Source: Kaistella pullorum (GTDB lineage Bacteria > Bacteroidota > Bacteroidia > Flavobacteriales > Weeksellaceae). From it: a DNA stretch of 64,000 bases. Both the position numbers and the translations under genes were made by a program. This document shows positions 17,617-26,712 of the stretch, piece by piece. The stretch spans positions 428,374 to 492,373 of the forward strand of contig NZ_JACSPS010000001.1 of NCBI RefSeq assembly GCF_014837035.1. The letters run 5' to 3'. Numbering within the stretch: the first letter of the stretch is position 1; each line of letters begins with the position of its first letter. The notes under the pieces are model-generated. The model was not told the DNA's origin and did no database searches. It was given only the letters and a program-made list of their open reading frames with translations.

Positions 17617-18645
17617 ATGATTAAAAATGACCTGTATATAAAGGCGTTGAAAGGCGAAACCGTAGAAAGGCCGCCGGTATGGATGATGAGACAGGCTGGC
17701 AGATTCCTGCCAGAATTCCGTGCCATGCGCGATGAGTATGATTTTTTCACGCGCTGCCGCACACCGGAACTTGCCGCTGAAATCACCATGATGCCAATCC
17801 GCAGATATCCGCTGGATGCCGCTATACTTTTTTCAGACATCCTGGTAGTTCCGCAGGCGATGGGCATCGACTTCGAAATGAGGGAAGGTGTAGGTCCGTG
17901 GCTTGAGACGCCGATCCGCACATTGGAGCAGGTTCAGGAAATTGAAGTGCCGAATGTGGATGATACTTTGGGTTATGTTTTCGATGCTATTGAACTTACG
18001 CTGCACAAACTCGACAAGCAGATTCCACTGATCGGGTTCGCGGGTTCACCGTGGACAATTTTGTGCTATTGCGTGGAAGGGAAAGGTTCTAAAGCATTTG
18101 ACGTTGCTAAGAAATTCTGTTTTGAAAATCCGGAGGCTGTGCATTTGCTGTTGCAAAAAATTACAGATACTACGATCGCTTATCTTAAAAGAAAAATAGA
18201 AAAAGGCGTTTCTGCCGTTCAGGTGTTCGACTCGTGGGGCGGTATGTTGTCGCCTTATGACTATCAGGAGTTCTCGTGGCCGTATATCAACCAAATAGTG
18301 GAAGCTTTAAGTCCACTTACGCATGTGGTGGTTTTTGGTAAAGGGTGCTGGTTCGCGCTGGAGGAAATGAGTTTGTCTAAATCTTCCGCGCTTGGCGTCG
18401 ACTGGACGATCCGTCCGGAAATTGCGCGAAAGCTCGTGGGCGAAAACATGACGCTGCAGGGTAATTTTGATCCTTCAAGGCTGTATTCTTCGCCGGAAAC
18501 CATCAAAAAAATGGTCACCGAAATGATTGACCGATTCGGAAAAGACCGATACATCGTGAATTTGGGCCACGGCATTTTGCCAAATATTCCGCTTGAAAAC
18601 GCCGAAGCTTTTATCCGCGCGGTAGTAGACTGGAAGCCGAATTAG
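17617..18645 (+). CDS. hemE: Uroporphyrinogen decarboxylase
   Basis: 342-aa cytoplasmic enzyme converting uroporphyrinogen III to coproporphyrinogen III. The N-terminal signature [18 protein letters not shown] contains the Arg that binds substrate carboxylates; [14 protein letters not shown] holds the catalytic Asp; GFAGSPWTI and [11 protein letters not shown] are also typical. Last gene of the operon; a strong hairpin terminator follows at 18668. Confidence 0.96.
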   Translation: MIKNDLYIKALKGETVERPPVWMMRQAGRFLPEFRAMRDEYDFFTRCRTPELAAEITMMPIRRYPLDAAILFSDILVVPQAMGIDFEMREGVGPWLETPIRTLEQVQEIEVPNVDDTLGYVFDAIELTLHKLDKQIPLIGFAGSPWTILCYCVEGKGSKAFDVAKKFCFENPEAVHLLLQKITDTTIAYLKRKIEKGVSAVQVFDSWGGMLSPYDYQEFSWPYINQIVEALSPLTHVVVFGKGCWFALEEMSLSKSSALGVDWTIRPEIARKLVGENMTLQGNFDPSRLYSSPETIKKMVTEMIDRFGKDRYIVNLGHGILPNIPLENAEAFIRAVVDWKPN

Positions 18646-18667
18646 ATTTTGACAGATTTTTAGACTT

Positions 18668-18697
18668 AAAAGAAACGCGCAGGCGTTTCTTTTTTTT
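18668..18697. terminator. Bidirectional terminator between hemE and the GNAT gene
   Basis: Perfect 11-bp stem AAAAGAAACGC / GCGTTTCTTTT with a 4-nt loop and a T run on the plus side; A-rich bases on the other side give the minus transcript a T tail as well. It separates convergent genes. Confidence 0.85.
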
Positions 18698-18701
18698 GGT
18701 T

Positions 18702-19211
18702 TTAAGTCTCATAGTAGCGCAGTTCCTCATCGTCGTCAGGCAGTCGGACGGTTTTTACAAATTTCAAACCGAGTTTTTCAATCAGTTTTTGTGAGCGGAA
18801 ATTTCCGTGTGTTGTGATTGCTGAAATTTTCTTTAAACCAAATTCTGAAAAAGCGGCATCAAAAATCCTTTGCGCAGCCTCAAAAGCACAGCCGCCGCCT
18901 TCAAACTCGGGTAAAAGCGCAAAACCAATATCATGAGCATCGAGACCTTCCCGGCCGAAAACGCCCACAGTTCCGAGTTTTTCGCCGTCAGTTTTTCTGA
19001 TGATAACATAATTTCCAAAACCAAACTGTTCAATGTGAGGGTGAAACTTTTCTTTAATATACCGTTCCGCATCCTCAACCGAACGGATATTTTTATCTCC
19101 GATAAACTCGATGAATTTCGGCTCATTGTAAAGTCTGAAGATCAGTTCAGCATCATCGGTGGAAACAGGCGTGAGCGTCAGTCGCTCCGTTTCGAAAGCT
19201 TTAGGTTTCAT
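18702..19211 (-). CDS. GNAT family N-acetyltransferase (RimJ/RimL-like)
   Basis: 169-aa acetyltransferase of the Acetyltransf_3 type: N-terminal ETERLTLTPVS, central KLGTVGVFGR, DIGFALLPEFEGGGCAFEAA (acetyl-CoA binding loop region, Q/RxxGxG/A in degenerate form) and a C-terminal NFRSQKLIEKLGLKF. Members acetylate protein N-termini, antibiotics or small amines; the substrate cannot be read here. Single gene, convergent with the hem operon. Confidence 0.8.
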   Translation of the reverse strand: MKPKAFETERLTLTPVSTDDAELIFRLYNEPKFIEFIGDKNIRSVEDAERYIKEKFHPHIEQFGFGNYVIIRKTDGEKLGTVGVFGREGLDAHDIGFALLPEFEGGGCAFEAAQRIFDAAFSEFGLKKISAITTHGNFRSQKLIEKLGLKFVKTVRLPDDDEELRYYET

Positions 19212-19288
19212 ACGCGTCGTTTGGGTATTTAAAATTAACTAAATAGCGGCATAAAAATGGTTTGCTACAAGAAAAATATCGCATCAAG

Positions 19289-19558
19289 ATGGCATTAAAC
19301 CCAGAAATAATCGGATTTGTGGCCGGAGGGCTTTCCTCGGCGCTGTTTATACCTCAAATCATAAAAATTATCAAAGAAAAATCTGCAGAAGAAATCTCAC
19401 TTGTCACCTGCATCATCGGTGTGGTAAGTTCCGCGCTGTGGCTTTGGTACGGGATTTTGCAGGATCACATCTCCATGATGGTGACAAACAGCATCGCCGT
19501 GGCCGCAACTACAATCCTTATTTTCTGTAAATTTATTTATGACCGTCAAATGCCTTAA
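19289..19558 (+). CDS. SemiSWEET-type sugar transporter (PQ-loop)
   Basis: 89-aa membrane protein with three helices and the PQ motif in the first (FIPQIIKI, about residues 18-25), the size and layout of bacterial SemiSWEETs, which dimerise to pass sugars across the inner membrane. The ATG at 19289 (MALNPE) is chosen over an upstream TTG. Its stop codon overlaps the -7 box of hflX. Substrate is unknown. Confidence 0.8.
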   Translation: MALNPEIIGFVAGGLSSALFIPQIIKIIKEKSAEEISLVTCIIGVVSSALWLWYGILQDHISMMVTNSIAVAATTILIFCKFIYDRQMP

Positions 19559-19563
19559 ATTTG
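19556..19563 (+). promoter_or_regulatory. -7 element (TAAATTTG) for hflX
   Basis: Exact TAnnTTTG match overlapping the SemiSWEET stop codon, 30 bp before the hflX ATG. The -33 is weak (TTTA). Confidence 0.45.
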
Positions 19564-19593
19564 TTAAATCAGACATTAAATAAAAGATAATCT

Positions 19594-20805
19594 ATGCTTG
19601 AAGATAAAGCACACAAATACGAAACAGCCGTTCTAGTCGGGCTTATCACGCAACACCAGGACGAGGAAAAGCTCGTGGAATATATGGACGAGCTTGAATT
19701 TTTGGCAGATACCGCAGGCGCGACGGTGATCAAACGTTTCACACAAAAACTCACTCAGCCGGACCCGAAAACCTTCATCGGCAGCGGTAAGGCGCAGGAA
19801 ATCCGCGATTATGTGAAAGAAAATGAAGTCGGAACAGTAATTTTCGATGACGAACTTTCACCGTCCCAACTTAAAAACCTCGAAAGAGAAATTGAGGTAA
19901 AAATCCTCGACCGCACCAATTTGATCCTCGATATTTTTGCGCAGCGTGCACAGACTTCTTATGCGCGGACACAAGTCGAACTTGCTCAATATCAATACCT
20001 TCTACCTCGCCTTACGCGAATGTGGACCCACCTTGAAAGACAGAAAGGGGGTATCGGGATGCGTGGTCCGGGTGAAACGGAGATCGAAACTGACCGACGG
20101 ATCATCCGCGACAGGATTTCCCTGCTAAAAGAAAAACTGAAAACTATCGACCGCCAGATGGCAACGCAGCGCAACAACCGCGGAAAAGTGGTTCGGGCGG
20201 CGTTGGTGGGTTACACCAACGTGGGAAAATCGACGTTGATGAACGCTATTTCAAAGTCCGAAGTTTTTGCAGAGAATAAACTTTTCGCCACACTTGACAC
20301 AACAGTAAGAAAGGTGGTCATCGGCAATTTGCCGTTTCTGCTTACCGACACTGTTGGATTTATCAGAAAACTCCCAACGCAGCTTGTAGAGAGTTTCAAA
20401 TCAACTTTGGATGAAGTTCGCGAGGCCGATCTACTGATTCACGTGGTGGATATTTCGCATGAAAGTTTCGAAGACCACATCGATTCTGTAAATCAGATTT
20501 TAATGGAAATAAATGCGCACCAGAAACCGATGGTGATGGTTTTCAATAAAATAGATGATTTCAGCTATGAAAAAAAGGAAGAAGACGATCTCACACCCGA
20601 AACCCGCAAAAATATTTCGCTGTCTGAATGGCAAAAAACGTGGATGTCAAAATCTAAATATCCAACGGTGTTCATTTCCGCTTTGACGAAGGAAAACTTC
20701 CCCGAAATGAAGAAACTGATTTACGATGAAGTATTAAAAATTCATATTTCAAGGTTCCCGTACAATGATTTCCTTTTCGAATATTTCGAGGACGAAACAA
20801 CATAA
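19594..20805 (+). CDS. hflX: GTPase HflX
   Basis: 403-aa ribosome-associated GTPase that splits stalled or heat-damaged 70S ribosomes. The N-terminal HflX domain includes GSGKAQEI and FDDELSPSQLKNLE; the linker has GGIGMRGPGETEIETDRR; the G domain shows G1 GYTNVGKSTL, G3 DTVGFI and G4 NKID. Length is normal. Confidence 0.95.
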   Translation: MLEDKAHKYETAVLVGLITQHQDEEKLVEYMDELEFLADTAGATVIKRFTQKLTQPDPKTFIGSGKAQEIRDYVKENEVGTVIFDDELSPSQLKNLEREIEVKILDRTNLILDIFAQRAQTSYARTQVELAQYQYLLPRLTRMWTHLERQKGGIGMRGPGETEIETDRRIIRDRISLLKEKLKTIDRQMATQRNNRGKVVRAALVGYTNVGKSTLMNAISKSEVFAENKLFATLDTTVRKVVIGNLPFLLTDTVGFIRKLPTQLVESFKSTLDEVREADLLIHVVDISHESFEDHIDSVNQILMEINAHQKPMVMVFNKIDDFSYEKKEEDDLTPETRKNISLSEWQKTWMSKSKYPTVFISALTKENFPEMKKLIYDEVLKIHISRFPYNDFLFEYFEDETT

Positions 20806-20819
20806 ATAACACCTTTAGA

Positions 20820-21473
20820 ATGAAAGAATTGTTTGTTTTTTCAATGATTTTCTGTGCTTCGGTTGTTTTCGGCCAGGTTAATATCGACGAAATTAAAAAA
20901 AACGTAACCGAAAATCCAAAGGAATTTTATTACCAAAATCTCGACACGTTTAAAACAAATCCGTCAACCCTATCTCAGGAACAGTTGAATTATATTTATT
21001 ATGGCAATAATTATGTGGATTATGGTTTCGACAGAGGTGATTTTAATAAAAAACTGAGTGAAGTCTCAAAATTTGCAGGAAGAAAACTTTCAAAAAAGCT
21101 TTCGGGTGAAGTTTTAACTAAAGCTTTATCTCTTTATCAACTTAATCCGCTCAACAAAACATTACTTAATGACTTGGCACTCCTGTACGGGTACTCCGGC
21201 GACCATGAAAAAAGGGATTTTCATTTGCTACAGTACCAATTGCTGGTTGAAACTATCGGCAAAAGCGGAACAGGACTTTTAGAAGAAACGCCAATTGTGG
21301 TAACAAGCTTCCAGGACAAATTTCTGGCACTGGAGCAGTTTTCGAAAGTTCTTGCAAGTGGAATAAGTTTTAAAACAAAACAACTCGAAGACGGATCCTG
21401 GTTAGACATTTTTAAAAACGGTCTTGACTTATATTTCATAAAAACCGTGCATCATAAAGACATGTTTAAATAA
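20820..21473 (+). CDS. DUF4919-like secreted protein
   Basis: 217-aa protein with a signal peptide (cleavage after VVFGQ, about residue 19). The remainder is helical, with YYQNLDTFKTNPSTLSQEQLNYIYYG, and resembles the Bacteroidota family DUF4919 from memory. Function is unknown. Its stop shares a base with the start of the AlkD-like gene (TAATG), and that gene overlaps the next the same way, so the three are probably translated together. Confidence 0.6.
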   Translation: MKELFVFSMIFCASVVFGQVNIDEIKKNVTENPKEFYYQNLDTFKTNPSTLSQEQLNYIYYGNNYVDYGFDRGDFNKKLSEVSKFAGRKLSKKLSGEVLTKALSLYQLNPLNKTLLNDLALLYGYSGDHEKRDFHLLQYQLLVETIGKSGTGLLEETPIVVTSFQDKFLALEQFSKVLASGISFKTKQLEDGSWLDIFKNGLDLYFIKTVHHKDMFK

Positions 21474-22189
21474 TGAATACAGTTCAGGAAATAAAATCTG
21501 CGCTACAAGATCTGGCGCTGCCCGAAAAAGCTGAATTTTTCCCAAGATTCTTTAAAGCCGGAAAAGGTCAGTACGCTGAAGGCGACCAATTCATCGGCGT
21601 TACCGTTCCGGATCAAAGGAAAATTGTGAAAGAATACTGGAGTCGAATATCTTTAGAGGAAATTGCCGAACTTCTGTCTTCCAAAATCCATGAACACCGG
21701 CACAGCGCACTGCTGATGCTAGTTAGCAAATACGAAAAAACAAAATCCGAAGAGGCAAAGGAGGAAATTGTCGGTTTTTATCTTAAAAATAAACAGTTCA
21801 TCAACAACTGGGATCTGGTAGATAATTCGTGTTACAAAATTCTGGGTCGGCACGCCTACGAAACAGACAACCCGGAACTTCTGTTAAAACTTGCTGAGGA
21901 GGAGAATCTTTGGAGCAAAAGAATTGCCATCGTAAGCACGATGTATTACGTAAAACGCGGTGAATTTGACCTGTTAAAGAAAATTGTGCTCAAAAATCTG
22001 CAACATCCACACGATCTGATGCACAAAGCCAACGGCTGGCTTCTCCGCGAAATGGGAAATAAAGGCGAGACCGAATTTATGGCCTTTCTGAAACTGCATT
22101 ACCACGAAATGCCGCGAACCACGCTTCGTTACGCAATAGAGAAACTTTCGCCGGACCTACGTCAGGATTTTTTAAAAGGCCGCATCTGA
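21473..22189 (+). CDS. AlkD-like DNA alkylation repair protein
   Basis: 238-aa all-helical HEAT-like-repeat protein. Recognised by FFKAGKGQYAEGDQFIGVTVPDQRKIVKEY near the N-terminus, the central NNWDLVDNS and the late HDLMHKANGWLLREMG and MPRTTLRYAIEKL. AlkD glycosylases remove N3- and N7-alkylated bases without flipping them. It is coupled by 1-bp overlaps to an unknown secreted protein upstream and a DUF6122 membrane protein downstream, an odd setting for a repair enzyme. Confidence 0.88.
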   Translation: MNTVQEIKSALQDLALPEKAEFFPRFFKAGKGQYAEGDQFIGVTVPDQRKIVKEYWSRISLEEIAELLSSKIHEHRHSALLMLVSKYEKTKSEEAKEEIVGFYLKNKQFINNWDLVDNSCYKILGRHAYETDNPELLLKLAEEENLWSKRIAIVSTMYYVKRGEFDLLKKIVLKNLQHPHDLMHKANGWLLREMGNKGETEFMAFLKLHYHEMPRTTLRYAIEKLSPDLRQDFLKGRI

Positions 22190-22524
22190 TGGAGAATGTT
22201 TTTTATATGCGGGAGATCAGCCATTATTTTCTGCATTTTATCTTTCCTTATTTCATCGCACTTTTATTTTTTAAAGATAATTGGCGAAAAGTGTACCTCA
22301 TCCTACTTGCGACAATGCTTGTGGACCTTGATCATCTTTGGGCAGTTCCTATTTTTGACCCGCATCGCGGCAGTATCGGTTTCCATCTGCTGCACACGTA
22401 TCCGATGCTTGCGCTGTATCTGCTCGGCGCACTGTTTCTAAAAGGGAATTACCGCATCATCTGCATTGGTTTGGTTTTACATATGGTCACAGATTTCCAG
22501 GATTTTCATCTTTGGAAATTTTAG
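22189..22524 (+). CDS. DUF6122-like membrane protein
   Basis: 111-aa protein with about four hydrophobic helices and conserved polar residues in HYFLHFIFPY, DLDHLWAVP, HLLHTYP and LHMVTDFQDF. The Asp/His pattern in membrane segments recalls DUF6122 and the metal-dependent membrane hydrolase (YdjM-like) layout. Function is unknown. Start overlaps the preceding stop (TGATG); an internal ATG seven codons later (22210) is also possible. Confidence 0.6.
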   Translation: MENVFYMREISHYFLHFIFPYFIALLFFKDNWRKVYLILLATMLVDLDHLWAVPIFDPHRGSIGFHLLHTYPMLALYLLGALFLKGNYRIICIGLVLHMVTDFQDFHLWKF

Positions 22525-22587
22525 ATTTTTTAAGTCACCATATCGTGATTTTTAAATCATTTTCGTATAATTGTAAAAACCGACTTT

Positions 22588-23664
22588 ATGAAAATAAAAA
22601 AAGCACTTCAGTGGTATATCGTCTTTCCCTTAATCGCCGCCCTATTTTATCTTGGCGGTTTTTTGTCGGATTCGGTAACTTCGAATATTATCGCAGCTGT
22701 TTTGCTTTTTGCTACCGTGCTGGCAGCAGTACACCATGCTGAAGTGGTGGCGCACCGTGTGGGTGAGCCGTATGGTACTATTATCCTCGCGATTTGTATC
22801 ACGGTGCTTGAAGTAGGTCTGATCATTTCATTCATGCTTTCGGGCAGCGAAGGCGCGCTGACTTATGCACGTGACACGGTTTTTGCGGCCGTAATGCTGA
22901 TTTTAAACGGAATTTTGGGCATGTGTATCTGGGTTGGAAGCCGAAAATATAAAGAACAGTTCTTTATGCGGAGTTCCGCCACAACCTATCTCGTGAGTTT
23001 GGTTGCTATTCTTGTGCTTACGCTGATTTTACCGAATTACACCTCATCTGTCAACGGACCTTTCTACAGCAAGGCCCAATTGGTTTTTGTCGCTGTGGCC
23101 TGTCTCGCGATCTATATTGCGTTCCTGATGTTCCAGACGGTTCGCCACAGGAATTATTTTATCGTGACTGAAGCAGATCAAACAACGCACGAGGCTGATC
23201 CGCCGAGCAATATGAAGACCGCGATAAGTTTGGTGCTGCTGATTATATGTCTGGCCGTTGTGATTTTTATGGCTAAAGGTTTATCGCCAGTGATCGAAGA
23301 TTTTGTTGAATCCGTGGGTGCGCCACGTGCGTTGGTCGGTGTGATTATCGCAACCGTCGTATTACTTCCCGAAGGTTTCGCGGCGGTGCGTGCGGCAGCA
23401 AAAAACCAGATTCAAACGTCGATCAACCTAGGTTTGGGATCGGCGCTTGCGAGTGTAGGGCTCACGATTCCAGCGATATCGATCGTGTGTATTGTGTACG
23501 ATATCCCGTTTGTTTTGGGCCTCGATCTGAAATCGATAATCTTGCTCGCACTGTCGGTATTTACCGTGATGCTTTCATTAAGCCGTGGAAAAACGAATCA
23601 TCTGTACGGAACTGTACTGTTGGTCAATTTAGCGGCATACATATTCACCGTAATTTTTCCTTAA
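22588..23664 (+). CDS. Calcium/cation:proton antiporter (CaCA family, ChaA-like)
   Basis: 358-aa inner-membrane protein with about eleven helices. The two inverted alpha repeats of the exchanger superfamily are visible: GEPYGTIILAICITVLEVGL in the first half and LLPEGFAAVRAA...SINLGLGSALASVGLTIP in the second. It is expected to export Ca2+ or Na+ against H+. A 63-bp gap separates it from the DUF6122 gene. Confidence 0.85.
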   Translation: MKIKKALQWYIVFPLIAALFYLGGFLSDSVTSNIIAAVLLFATVLAAVHHAEVVAHRVGEPYGTIILAICITVLEVGLIISFMLSGSEGALTYARDTVFAAVMLILNGILGMCIWVGSRKYKEQFFMRSSATTYLVSLVAILVLTLILPNYTSSVNGPFYSKAQLVFVAVACLAIYIAFLMFQTVRHRNYFIVTEADQTTHEADPPSNMKTAISLVLLIICLAVVIFMAKGLSPVIEDFVESVGAPRALVGVIIATVVLLPEGFAAVRAAAKNQIQTSINLGLGSALASVGLTIPAISIVCIVYDIPFVLGLDLKSIILLALSVFTVMLSLSRGKTNHLYGTVLLVNLAAYIFTVIFP

Positions 23665-23715
23665 GAATAATCAGGAAAATTGATTTTGAACAGATTATCA
23701 AATACTTAAAGTCAC

Positions 23716-24093
23716 TTAACGGCGTGCGACTTCCATCTTGTGCGCCATCAGATTGGCGATATTTGTTGCTTTATAAATAGCCAAATCCGCCATTTCTCCG
23801 GTAAAATTCTCCTCTACAGTTTCTGTCCACAACGCAAGCCAATGCGCAAAATGGTCTTTTTCGATCGGCACCTCTGCATTGATTGGAAAATGTACCGCCA
23901 TGGGGTTTCCCTTGTATGAAATCTGACCAAAAAGAAGCGTTTCCCAGAATGCATACATTTTCGGAAGATGCTGGCTCCAGTCTACTTTTGCGACGTCATT
24001 AAAGAAGAAACCGATCTTTTCATCGCGCCCAACCTTATCATAGAATCTGTTCACCAGAACTTCAATATCAGCGCGGTCTTCAAGCTTTTTCAT
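23716..24093 (-). CDS. Group III truncated haemoglobin
   Basis: 125-aa protein of the 2-on-2 globin fold. Group 3 features seen: VNRFYDKVGRDEKIGFFF near the N-terminus, the Trp and Tyr/Phe-rich AFWETLLFG segment and the proximal region NPMAVHFPI, with DHFAHWLALW later. Members bind O2, NO or sulfide; the partner is unknown. A TAATTTTG -7 box lies only 4 bp upstream of the ATG, so the mRNA is probably leaderless. Confidence 0.85.
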   Translation of the reverse strand: MKKLEDRADIEVLVNRFYDKVGRDEKIGFFFNDVAKVDWSQHLPKMYAFWETLLFGQISYKGNPMAVHFPINAEVPIEKDHFAHWLALWTETVEENFTGEMADLAIYKATNIANLMAHKMEVARR

Positions 24094-24097
24094 AATG

Positions 24098-24105
24098 CAA
24101 AATTA
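24098..24105 (-). promoter_or_regulatory. -7 element (TAATTTTG) for the truncated haemoglobin gene
   Basis: Exact consensus on the minus strand, 4 bp from the start codon. Confidence 0.5.
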
Positions 24106-24176
24106 GCGATTTTATAACGGTTTGGCTTTTAGATTACAAGGCTTGAATTCTTTAAAAATAAAAAAAATTATTCGCG

Positions 24177-24184
24177 TACTTTTG
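24177..24184 (+). promoter_or_regulatory. -7 element (TACTTTTG) for the cysteine-cluster protein gene
   Basis: Exact TAnnTTTG match ending 4 bp before the ATG at 24189, which predicts a leaderless mRNA. It is 71 bp from the opposite-facing box of the haemoglobin gene. Confidence 0.5.
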
Positions 24185-24188
24185 CCGA

Positions 24189-24680
24189 ATGGATCTGAAA
24201 GCGCATAAAAATCTGGCCACACTGAAGCAGAAAGAACACAAAAAGTTTCTCGATGCACTGAAGCGCAAGCCGCCAAAAAACCTCGATTATACCGTATTGG
24301 AAACGCATGAAGAAGTTTTTGAGAACATCGACTGCCTTAAATGCGCGAACTGCTGCAAGACCACCGGACCGCTTTTTACTGAGAAAGATATTGAACGGAT
24401 TGCAAAACATTTCCGCATGAGTCCCGCAGTTTTTGAACAAAAATATCTGCGTACAGACGAGGACCAGGATAAAGTTTTGCGACAGCTGCCGTGCCCGTTT
24501 CTCGGTGAAGACAATTTCTGTTCGATCTATGATGTGCGGCCCAAAGCGTGTCGCGAGTTTCCACATACTGACCGTAAGAAGATTTACCAGATCAATAATT
24601 TGACGATTAAGAATACCTTGATCTGTCCGGCAGCATTTGATTTTGTGGAGAAATTGCAGCAAAATTTAGACAAAAAATAA
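24189..24680 (+). CDS. YkgJ family cysteine-cluster protein
   Basis: 163-aa cytoplasmic protein with the UPF0153/YkgJ pattern: CLKCANCCKTTGP (about residues 45-57), CPFL, FCSIYDVRPKACREFP and a final ICPAAF. The eight or so ordered cysteines suggest a bound zinc or Fe-S cluster; no reaction is established for most members. Divergent from the truncated haemoglobin gene, with which it may share regulation. Confidence 0.8.
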   Translation: MDLKAHKNLATLKQKEHKKFLDALKRKPPKNLDYTVLETHEEVFENIDCLKCANCCKTTGPLFTEKDIERIAKHFRMSPAVFEQKYLRTDEDQDKVLRQLPCPFLGEDNFCSIYDVRPKACREFPHTDRKKIYQINNLTIKNTLICPAAFDFVEKLQQNLDKK

Positions 24681-24710
24681 AACATTTTAGATAAGAATTT
24701 TGTCTAAATT
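24663..24710. repeat. 13-bp inverted repeat spanning the stop codon
   Basis: Perfect arms AATTTAGACAAAA (24663-24675, inside the last codons) and TTTTGTCTAAATT (24698-24710) with a 22-bp loop containing the TAA. It could fold as a 3' hairpin of the YkgJ mRNA or act as an operator for the next gene. No T run follows. Confidence 0.5.
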
Positions 24711-24785
24711 GCATTAATGTTTTGATTTTAAAACGATTGTGAAATCAGAACACTTTAAAATTAACAAAACACAAAAGAAAGAAAG

Positions 24786-25082
24786 ATGAAAAAAATTGTA
24801 TTGGCCTGCGCCATCATGCTCGGAACCGCAACACTGATGAACGCCCAACAAACCAACAAAGTTGAGAAAACAGACACAAAATCGGTTGTCCGCACACCGA
24901 AAACCATCGCGCCACCGGTGAAAAAAGTTACCACAGACATTAAGACCAATGAAATGGAAACCGCGAGACGGCGGGATGAAAAAACTGAACACGCTACTGA
25001 AAGATCTCCAGCAAAAGTCAATGAAGCCGTAAAACCGGCCGAAAATGCCAAACAGGCTCCAATAAAACTGGAGGCAATGTAA
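24786..25082 (+). CDS. Small secreted protein of unknown function
   Basis: 98 aa. A clear signal peptide (MKKIVLACAIMLGTATLMNA, cleaved before QQ) precedes a low-complexity, highly charged tail rich in Lys, Thr, Glu and Ala, likely disordered. No family recognised. It stands between the YkgJ gene and a bidirectional terminator. Confidence 0.6.
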   Translation: MKKIVLACAIMLGTATLMNAQQTNKVEKTDTKSVVRTPKTIAPPVKKVTTDIKTNEMETARRRDEKTEHATERSPAKVNEAVKPAENAKQAPIKLEAM

Positions 25083-25113
25083 AAATTCGGTGATTTGAAT
25101 TAATTAAATAAGA

Positions 25114-25143
25114 AAGCGTTGAAAAAAATTTCAACGCTTTTCT
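25114..25143. terminator. Bidirectional terminator
   Basis: Perfect 12-bp stem AAAGCGTTGAAA / TTTCAACGCTTT, with T-rich tails on both sides. It lies between the small secreted protein gene (+) and gdhA (-). Confidence 0.8.
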
Positions 25144-25167
25144 TATGTCGTAATATGTTAAAATTCC

Positions 25168-26526
25168 TTATACCACGCCCTGGGCAAGCATTGCTTCCGC
25201 AACTTTGACAAAACCTGCGATATTCGCACCTTTCACATAGTTTACATAGCCGCTCTCTTCTTTTCCATAATCGCGGCAAGCCTTGTGAATGCCGATCATG
25301 ATTTCTTTCAGACGTGCATCAACTTCTTCGGAAGACCAGTTGAGACGGATGGAGTTCTGTGTCATCTCAAGTCCTGAAGTTGCTACACCACCTGCATTAG
25401 AGGCTTTACCCGGTGAGAACAATACTTTATGGTCAAGAAAATGATTGATCGCATCCAGCGTGCTAGGCATGTTTGCAGCTTCTGTTACGCAGATCACACC
25501 GTTTTCTACCAGAAGTTGTGCGTCTTCAAGGAACAGTTCGTTTTGTGTTGCTGCCGGAATCGCAACATCACATTTTACCTCCCACGGTCTTTTGCCTGCG
25601 TGGAACTCTGCACTTGGGAACTTGTCGGCATAATCGGCAGCGCGGTTGTTACCTGAAGCGCGAAGTTCAAGCAAGTACTCTATTTTTTCGCCGGAAATTC
25701 CGTCTTTATCATAAATATAACCGTCCGGACCAGAGATTGTCACTACTTTTCCGCCAAGTTCTGTGACTTTTTTCACTACACCCCAAGCCACATTTCCGAA
25801 ACCGGAAACCGTAACCGTTTTGCCTGCGAAATCCTGACCGATTGTCTTCAACATCTGCTCTGCGAAATAAACCACACCATAACCGGTAGCTTCAGGGCGA
25901 ATAAGAGACCCACCATATGCCAGACCTTTACCGGTAAGCACGCCCGTGAATTCATTTCTGATTTTCTTATACTGCCCGAAAAGATAACCGATTTCCCTTG
26001 CACCTACACCGATATCGCCTGCCGGAACATCGGTTTCAGGACCGATATGCTTGCAAAGTTCAGTCATGTATGCCTGACAAAAACGCATCACCTCCATATC
26101 CGATTTTCCCTGTGGATCGAAATCTGCACCACCTTTACCGCCGCCCATTGGCAGGGTTGTAAGTGAGTTCTTAAATGTTTGCTCGAAGGCCAAAAATTTA
26201 AGTACCGAAAGATTCACAGTCGGATGGAAACGGATACCTCCTTTGTAAGGACCAATTGCAGAATTCATTTGGATCCGGAAACCTCTGTTTACCTGAATTT
26301 CGCCTTTGTCATCAACCCACGGCACGCGGAAGATAATGGTGCGTTCCGGCTCTGCCATACGCTCAAGGAGTTTCATTCCGCTGTACTGCTTTTTGGTAGC
26401 AATGAAGGGAATTACGGTCACAGCAACTTCTTTTACGGCTTGTAGGAATTCGGGTTCGTTTGGGTTTCTCGCCTCTATTTTGGCGATAAAATCCTGGATC
26501 TTTTGTTCTACGTTAAAATGTTCCAT
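25168..26526 (-). CDS. gdhA: NADP-type glutamate dehydrogenase
   Basis: 452-aa enzyme that aminates 2-oxoglutarate with ammonia. Recognised by RGFRIQMNSAIGPYKGG, the catalytic-Lys segment LPMGGGKGGADFDP, DVPAGDIGVG and the Rossmann motif VSGFGNVAWG. The length and the KGGxRFHP / GGGKGG layout are those of the hexameric bacterial (NADP) class. Monocistronic with its own promoter at 26549-26578. Confidence 0.94.
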   Translation of the reverse strand: MEHFNVEQKIQDFIAKIEARNPNEPEFLQAVKEVAVTVIPFIATKKQYSGMKLLERMAEPERTIIFRVPWVDDKGEIQVNRGFRIQMNSAIGPYKGGIRFHPTVNLSVLKFLAFEQTFKNSLTTLPMGGGKGGADFDPQGKSDMEVMRFCQAYMTELCKHIGPETDVPAGDIGVGAREIGYLFGQYKKIRNEFTGVLTGKGLAYGGSLIRPEATGYGVVYFAEQMLKTIGQDFAGKTVTVSGFGNVAWGVVKKVTELGGKVVTISGPDGYIYDKDGISGEKIEYLLELRASGNNRAADYADKFPSAEFHAGKRPWEVKCDVAIPAATQNELFLEDAQLLVENGVICVTEAANMPSTLDAINHFLDHKVLFSPGKASNAGGVATSGLEMTQNSIRLNWSSEEVDARLKEIMIGIHKACRDYGKEESGYVNYVKGANIAGFVKVAEAMLAQGVV

Positions 26527-26548
26527 TTAGGGTGAGTATTATTATCAA

Positions 26549-26578
26549 CAAATTTAATTTTATTTTCAAAACTTGCAA
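26549..26578 (-). promoter_or_regulatory. gdhA promoter
   Basis: On the minus strand: TTG (plus 26576-26578) as -33, 19 bp, then TAAATTTG (plus 26549-26556) as -7, 23 bp before the ATG. The remaining sequence up to dprA is very A/T-rich with no other feature seen. Confidence 0.6.
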
Positions 26579-26712
26579 GAGAATTTTTAGGAATTGCCGA
26601 AACTTTAATGTTTTTAAACTTTATTTTTGTTAAATTAATAAATTCATATTTAAAAATACAAATAATTGAATGTTAACAGGATATTAATAGATTTTCTAAA
26701 ACCATTAACCGC

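Noticed and set aside
24168-24662. 164-aa minus-strand reading frame
   Set aside because: It lies antisense to the YkgJ-family gene, whose ordered cysteines and promoter support the plus strand.
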